From: Brumimicrobium aurantiacum
Lineage (GTDB): Bacteria > Bacteroidota > Bacteroidia > Flavobacteriales_D > Crocinitomicaceae
Direction of reading: 5' to 3'
Assembly: GCF_003402975.1 (NCBI RefSeq)
Contig: NZ_QURB01000003.1
Span: 62,001-126,000, forward strand
Length of the DNA: 64,000 bases
Positions within the stretch are counted from its first letter, which is position 1; each line of letters begins with the position of its first letter. Below the pieces are notes generated by a model that was not told the origin of the DNA, made no database searches, and worked only from the letters and a program-made list of their open reading frames with translations. Positions 59,654 through 64,000 of the stretch are shown one piece after another. Position numbers and translations under genes: made by a program.

Positions 59654-61675
59654 ATGATCAAAAATATTGCATTAATTTTTACAGTTGCTTTATTGCTTTT
59701 TAATAGTTGCGCAACTGCTCAGATGGGTTATGCAACCAAAAGTAAAAAAGCAATAAAACTATATGAGGAAGCAAGACTTGCTCCAGAGAAAAACTTCAAC
59801 CTTGAGACAGGTCAACCGGATTATAAATCAGGAATAGAATTACTTCAAAAGGCGTTGGATAAAGATGAAAACTTCTTAGAGGCACATCAATTGATTGGTG
59901 AGTTTTACCGTGTGACTAATCAACCTAAAGAGTCTGTTTACCATTTCAAGCGTTCCTTAGAAATTAGACCTTCTGCAAATTTAAATGGACAATTGTATAT
60001 TGATATTAGTGATCAACAATTGATGAATCAAGAATATGAAGATGCAATACGTTATGCTGAATTGGTCTTGCAATCAAATGGTCCATCTGTTCCTCAAAAT
60101 TTTATCGAAATTGCCCGAAAATTGAGAGCAAATGCAGAGTTTTCAATGGAAGCAGTAAAAAATCCAGCGCGAATTAACCCTTTAAACATTGGTAAAGCAA
60201 TTAATACAGAACATCCAGAGTATTTTCCGACCATAACAGTGGATGGAAAAACATTACTTTTTACGCGTGAAACTCCAAATAATGATGGTAGACCAAGGGG
60301 ACAGGAGGATTTCTATTTTTCTACTTTATCAGAAGATAATGTTTGGTCTACAGCTGTTCCAATGCCGCCAAATATCAATACAGAACAAAATGAAGGAGCG
60401 CCAACAATTTCTGCCGATGGTAGAACATTGATTTTTGTGGGTTGTCCAGATATCACAGGAAGATATTATGGTAGAAATAGAGAAGGTAAAGGAAGTTGTG
60501 ATTTGTTCATCACTGAAAGAATAGGAGGAGAATGGTCGAACCCTGAAAATCTTCCAGGTGAAGTCAATACATATAGTTGGGAGACGCAACCGTCATTGTC
60601 CGCAGATGGTCAAACGCTTTATTTTATAAGAAGATTCAGTAAACAGCAGCGTTTGAGAAGTGATATTTATCAAAGTCAAAAACAAGAAGATGGTACTTGG
60701 GGAAAAGCTGTTCCATTACCAAATAATATCAATACCGAAATGGCCGAGTCTTCTGTAATGATTCATCCTGATGGACAAACTTTGTACTTCGCTTCAAATG
60801 GTCATGTTGGAATGGGTGGGACTGATATTTATATGTCCAGAAAAGATCCTTTAGGAAATTGGGGGAATCCGATTAACCTAGGTTCACCGATTAATTCGGT
60901 AAACAATGAAAATTCATTATTAGTAGGTCCTGATGGTGAAATTGCTTTTTTTGCTTCTGATCGAGATGGTGGAGAAGGAAGATTAGATATTTACTTTTTT
61001 GAATTGCCTGAAAAATACCGTCCAATCAAAACAACATATTTTGAAGGTTTGGTGTATGATGCAACAACAAAAAAGCCATTAGAAGGAAAGTTTGAATTGA
61101 TTGATTTGTCAACAGGGAAGCAAGTGATTTCTTCCGAAGCTGACGCGGTAACTGGAGAATTTCTTGTGGCATTGCCTACACAAAAAGAATATGCTTTAAA
61201 TGTTTCTTATCCTGGTTATAACTTCTTTTCAAAAAACTTCGACATGCAATCGACCAAGGACGAAGCATTCCAAATGGAAGTCCCTTTAATTCCTTTGGAA
61301 AACGAGCGCCCTGTACTTTTAGCCAATGTGTTCTTTGATCTTGGAAAATCGACTTTAAGAGAAGAATCTTTTGTTGAGTTAAATAAACTGGCAGAACTAC
61401 TCACTGAAAATGAGGATATCAAGATTGAAATTGGCGGACATACCGATACTAGAGGTGATGCTCAAGACAATCAAGAGCTATCAGAAGATAGAGCAGAATC
61501 TGTTTATGATTATTTAATTCATAAAGGAATCGAAGAAAGTCGATTGACTTACAAAGGTTACGGTGAAGCCCAACCGATTAACTCCGATGAAGAAATTGCT
61601 AAGTTGACCGATGAAGTAGCGAAAGAAGCGGCACATCAAGAAAATCGTAGAACTGAATATAGAATAGTAAAATGA
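59654..61675 (+). CDS. PorE-like T9SS lipoprotein (TPR, PD40 propeller, CRD, OmpA)
   Basis: 673 residues, lipobox N-S-C (Cys19). A TPR region (about 30-150; FLEAHQLIGEFYRVTNQPKESVYHFKRSLEI), a PD40-type propeller (about 180-460; repeated pattern TISADGRTLIFVG, LSADGQTLYFIRR, IHPDGQTLYFASNG), a carboxypeptidase-regulatory-like domain (about 470-550; YFEGLVYDATTKKPLEGKFELID), and a C-terminal OmpA domain with IKIEIGGHTDTRGDAQDNQELSEDRAESV, which would bind peptidoglycan. This order matches PorE of the type IX secretion system. Overlaps the UbiA gene by 4 bases. Confidence 0.87.
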   Translation: MIKNIALIFTVALLLFNSCATAQMGYATKSKKAIKLYEEARLAPEKNFNLETGQPDYKSGIELLQKALDKDENFLEAHQLIGEFYRVTNQPKESVYHFKRSLEIRPSANLNGQLYIDISDQQLMNQEYEDAIRYAELVLQSNGPSVPQNFIEIARKLRANAEFSMEAVKNPARINPLNIGKAINTEHPEYFPTITVDGKTLLFTRETPNNDGRPRGQEDFYFSTLSEDNVWSTAVPMPPNINTEQNEGAPTISADGRTLIFVGCPDITGRYYGRNREGKGSCDLFITERIGGEWSNPENLPGEVNTYSWETQPSLSADGQTLYFIRRFSKQQRLRSDIYQSQKQEDGTWGKAVPLPNNINTEMAESSVMIHPDGQTLYFASNGHVGMGGTDIYMSRKDPLGNWGNPINLGSPINSVNNENSLLVGPDGEIAFFASDRDGGEGRLDIYFFELPEKYRPIKTTYFEGLVYDATTKKPLEGKFELIDLSTGKQVISSEADAVTGEFLVALPTQKEYALNVSYPGYNFFSKNFDMQSTKDEAFQMEVPLIPLENERPVLLANVFFDLGKSTLREESFVELNKLAELLTENEDIKIEIGGHTDTRGDAQDNQELSEDRAESVYDYLIHKGIEESRLTYKGYGEAQPINSDEEIAKLTDEVAKEAAHQENRRTEYRIVK

Positions 61676-62628
61676 TTCATTTTTTAAGACTTATTCGTCC
61701 CGTTAATCTTTTGATTATTGCTGTAACAATGTACAGCTTTGGCGGATACTTGGATTATGTTTACCTCGATGAAAGTCAAGGAGAAATGTTGATTCAGACC
61801 TTTAACTTTTTCCTTCTTGTGCTCTCAACTGTGATGATAGCGGCTGCTGGAAATATCATTAACGATTATTTTGATGTTCGCGCTGACCGTATTAATCGAC
61901 CAGAGCAAACCATCATAATGAAGCATATTAAACGCCGATGGGCAATAGTTTATCATTGGATTTTAAACTTCGTGGCTTTCGGAATTGCAATTCATTTAGG
62001 CTTGGCATCTGATACTTTTTGGTATGTGTTTATTCATCTTTTATCTATTAATTTACTTTGGATTTATTCGATGCAATTGAAAAGAACATTGGTGATCGGA
62101 AATGTAGTGATTGCACTATTAACAGCTTTAGTTCCAGTCCTTGTTGGAATCTATTATCAAGATATTTTTAGAACCGTAATTTTAGAAGAAGCCTATCCTT
62201 TTCATCTTAATAATTATCAATATTTCCCTGTTTATATTGGTTTAGGATTAGGCCTATTTGCTTTTATTTTAAATTGGACAAGAGAAATCATCAAAGACAT
62301 GGAAGATGTGGAAGGAGACAAGGTGTTGAAAGCCCGTACAATTCCAATTGTGTATGGATTACAAAAAGCACGTAATATTTCTATTTTCTTTATTTTGATT
62401 ACGATGACATTGACAGTGCCAGTGGTTTGGTTTTGGAAAACAGGATTTGTAGTTGGAATGGCATTGTTGCCTTTAATTTTAAGCGCATTTTCTGCAATTT
62501 TTTCAATGCTCATTTTGTTTAAACCATTGTCTCCAAAAAACATTAAAATTGCAGACCTCGGAATAAAACTTACCATAATTTTTGGAATGATTTTACCATT
62601 ATTCTGGATCTTTCAAATCTTAAATTAA
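61672..62628 (+). CDS. UbiA-family prenyltransferase
   Basis: 318 residues, eight or nine membrane helices. Both Asp-rich motifs are present: NDYFDVRADRINRPEQ (first) and REIIKDMEDVEGDK (second), with the KARTIPIVYG downstream signature. The family attaches prenyl chains to aromatic or glycerol-phosphate acceptors; the Bacteroidota member next to maf is often named geranylgeranylglycerol-phosphate geranylgeranyltransferase-like, but the acceptor cannot be read here. Starts inside the PorE-like gene's end (4-base overlap). Confidence 0.88.
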   Translation: MIHFLRLIRPVNLLIIAVTMYSFGGYLDYVYLDESQGEMLIQTFNFFLLVLSTVMIAAAGNIINDYFDVRADRINRPEQTIIMKHIKRRWAIVYHWILNFVAFGIAIHLGLASDTFWYVFIHLLSINLLWIYSMQLKRTLVIGNVVIALLTALVPVLVGIYYQDIFRTVILEEAYPFHLNNYQYFPVYIGLGLGLFAFILNWTREIIKDMEDVEGDKVLKARTIPIVYGLQKARNISIFFILITMTLTVPVVWFWKTGFVVGMALLPLILSAFSAIFSMLILFKPLSPKNIKIADLGIKLTIIFGMILPLFWIFQILN

Positions 62629-62636
62629 TCTCATTT

Positions 62637-63206
62637 ATGTTTTCAAAAAAAATCATTTTAGGCTCTTCTTCACCACGTAGGAAGCAGTTAGTAGAACAAT
62701 TGGGTGTAAATTGCGAAATCCGTAAAAAGGAAGTTGAAGAAATATTTCCCGAAAATATGCCACATCATGAGGTTCCAGAATACCTTTCAAAGTTAAAGGC
62801 TGAACCATTAAAGTCTAGTATCATAGAAAATGAGGTTTTACTGACTTCGGATACCGTTGTCATTCTTAATGGTAAGATATTAGAAAAACCAGCCAATCGG
62901 GCGGAAGCTATAGAAATGTTAAGTCAATTGTCAGCAAACATAAATGAAGTTGTGACTGGTGTTTATCTATTTAGTAAGAAGAAAGAACACTCCTTTTCTG
63001 TGAGTACCAAAGTATATTTTAAGGAATTGTCTGAGGAAGAAATTATCTATTATGTGGATAGGTTTAAGCCTTTTGACAAAGCTGGAGCCTATGGAATTCA
63101 AGAGTGGATTGGAATGATAGGTGTCGAGAAAATCGAAGGTTGTTTTTATAATGTAATGGGCCTACCAATGCATGATTTGTGGAAGACACTAAATCAAAAT
63201 TTTTAA
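62637..63206 (+). CDS. maf: Maf-family nucleotide pyrophosphatase
   Basis: 189 residues, a house-cleaning NTP pyrophosphatase that degrades modified or non-canonical nucleotides (Maf proteins hydrolyse dTTP/UTP or m7GTP-type substrates). Motifs: ILGSSSPRRKQLVEQLG, LTSDTVVILNGKILEKP and DKAGAYGIQEWIGMIGVEKIEGCFYNVMGLPM. Eight bases after the UbiA gene, last of the operon queE-porE-ubiA-maf. It converges on the membrane protein gene at the right edge with a gap of 8 bases. Confidence 0.94.
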   Translation: MFSKKIILGSSSPRRKQLVEQLGVNCEIRKKEVEEIFPENMPHHEVPEYLSKLKAEPLKSSIIENEVLLTSDTVVILNGKILEKPANRAEAIEMLSQLSANINEVVTGVYLFSKKKEHSFSVSTKVYFKELSEEEIIYYVDRFKPFDKAGAYGIQEWIGMIGVEKIEGCFYNVMGLPMHDLWKTLNQNF

Positions 63207-63214
63207 TCTAGCTT

Positions 63215-64000
63215 TTATAAAATCCCCAAAGTAATTATGTGTGCCCATCTGTCATTGGATAGCATCAGTAATAAAATAATGATTGGCCAAGCATACATTG
63301 TGGTGTGATAACATATACTGAAAATCATTGTGCGATCTTTAATAAAATAAGTAAACATTGGGAAGAGTAGGATGATAGGAATCCATGGAAAGGAACCTAT
63401 TAGACTATAGTCAGGGACATAATAATTCCATTCATTATTTCTCCAATATTTGACATATTTAATGTCCTTCATTAGTAAGCTTCGTTCGAGATACATGAAG
63501 TGTCGATCTGCTTTTCCTATAAAATCTAAAGAAACCCATGCTTTTTGTCCGTTTTCGAACATCACAGGTGAAGTTTCAGAACCATTACTTCCTGCATAAG
63601 AAATATGAATATTCTTTTTCTGAATATTCGTATGTATTGTTCTTGTAGGAAGATACAATAGGTCAATCGTAATCAAAAAACAAAGTAGTGAACTCACAAT
63701 GACTACAGACATAAATTGTTTCCACCTTTTACCAGTCGTTATATTTCGGAAATATTTTTCATTCTTTTCAGCTTCCTGACGTTTCATTCGCTCGTAACGT
63801 GCTCTTGCCGATTTTACTCTTTCTTCTTTATCGTTATCTTGTGTACCCGATTGACGACGGTAATTGGTGCTTCTTTGTTGGGTTCTTTGTCTCGATCTTG
63901 TTGTTCGAGTAGATCTATAACTTGTATTTTGTCTTCGTTGAGTAGATCTTGGATTGTTGGCTTGCTCTAAAGCCAGTAAAATATTATCATAAGCTTCCGT
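63215..64000 (-). CDS. membrane protein with basic N-terminal linker, partial (runs off window)
   Basis: The frame is open to base 64000, so the gene's start is outside; the ATG at 63787 is internal. From the edge it reads EAYDNILLALEQANN, then about 30 residues rich in Arg, Ser, Thr and Gln without acidic residues, then a charged coil (DKEERVKSARARYERMKRQEAEKNEKY). Two hydrophobic zones follow (SVVIVSSLLCFLITIDLLYLP, and two helices in the last 65 residues, WIPIILLFPMFTYFI and WPIIILLLML). A soluble stretch of about 80 residues lies between. No family recognised. Confidence 0.7.
   Translation of the reverse strand, partial: TEAYDNILLALEQANNPRSTQRRQNTSYRSTRTTRSRQRTQQRSTNYRRQSGTQDNDKEERVKSARARYERMKRQEAEKNEKYFRNITTGKRWKQFMSVVIVSSLLCFLITIDLLYLPTRTIHTNIQKKNIHISYAGSNGSETSPVMFENGQKAWVSLDFIGKADRHFMYLERSLLMKDIKYVKYWRNNEWNYYVPDYSLIGSFPWIPIILLFPMFTYFIKDRTMIFSICYHTTMYAWPIIILLLMLSNDRWAHIITLGIL

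Overview
The window is AT-rich chromosomal DNA from a member of the Bacteroidota, probably a flavobacteria-like organism. The reasons are: type IX secretion genes of the PorT and PorE types, a TamL-type outer-membrane assembly lipoprotein, a DUF4494 protein, many short-signal lipoproteins, almost no Shine-Dalgarno sequences, and repeated TAnnTTTG boxes (the Bacteroidota -7 promoter element) just upstream of genes. No rRNA, tRNA, CRISPR array or intact insertion sequence was seen. The genus cannot be told from the sequence.

Layout. 1-2523: the 3' end of uvrA, a small lipoprotein, and a CoA-binding/thioredoxin pair. 2724-9776: a compact six-gene operon (aminotransferase, heptose-kinase-like PfkB, Trk-type K+ channel subunit, ubiE, porT, FAD dehydrogenase). 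9837-11194: two small decayed secreted-protein genes flanking a SpoU methyltransferase. 11247-16619: tamL, then DUF4494, pdxH and an M16 protease. 16796-20014: two tandem HisKA_2 histidine kinases. 20056-25934: a six-gene sulfur operon (MBL-rhodanese fusion, rhodanese lipoprotein, UspA, two YeeE-type half transporters, OprD-like porin), preceded by a TPMT-family methyltransferase. 26157-34123: ndk, a complex terminator/palindrome region, pyruvate dehydrogenase E2 and E1-alpha, cytidine deaminase and purL. 34363-43543: membrane and envelope proteins, including a CrtO-like protein, an LTxxQ (Spy-like) protein, a FUSC transporter, a GDPD lipoprotein, an FGE-like lipoprotein and an exported DUF255 thioredoxin.

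43559-47134 is the most interesting part. It holds an ECF sigma factor, its anti-sigma factor, a secreted precursor with seven KCG cysteine motifs in 11-residue repeats, a DUF692/MNIO multinuclear-iron enzyme and a DUF2063 (HvfC/BufC) partner. This has the composition of a bufferin/oxazolin-type metallophore RiPP locus. The precursor repeat (E-[AQ]-K-C-G-E-K-G-K) differs from the known EGKCG-type arrays. A strong terminator separates the precursor from its two modifying genes.

47318-64000: an MazF/RHH toxin-antitoxin pair, a YhaN/YhaO (SbcCD-like) pair, a run of secreted proteins (S41 protease, beta-barrel, cytochrome c, an uncharacterised family with an H-N-G and a G-C motif), a feoA with no feoB next to it beside a 0.5-kb repeat-filled region with two identical 66-bp copies, then queE, a PorE-like T9SS lipoprotein, a UbiA prenyltransferase and Maf. 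A membrane protein with a basic, low-complexity N-terminal part runs off the right edge.
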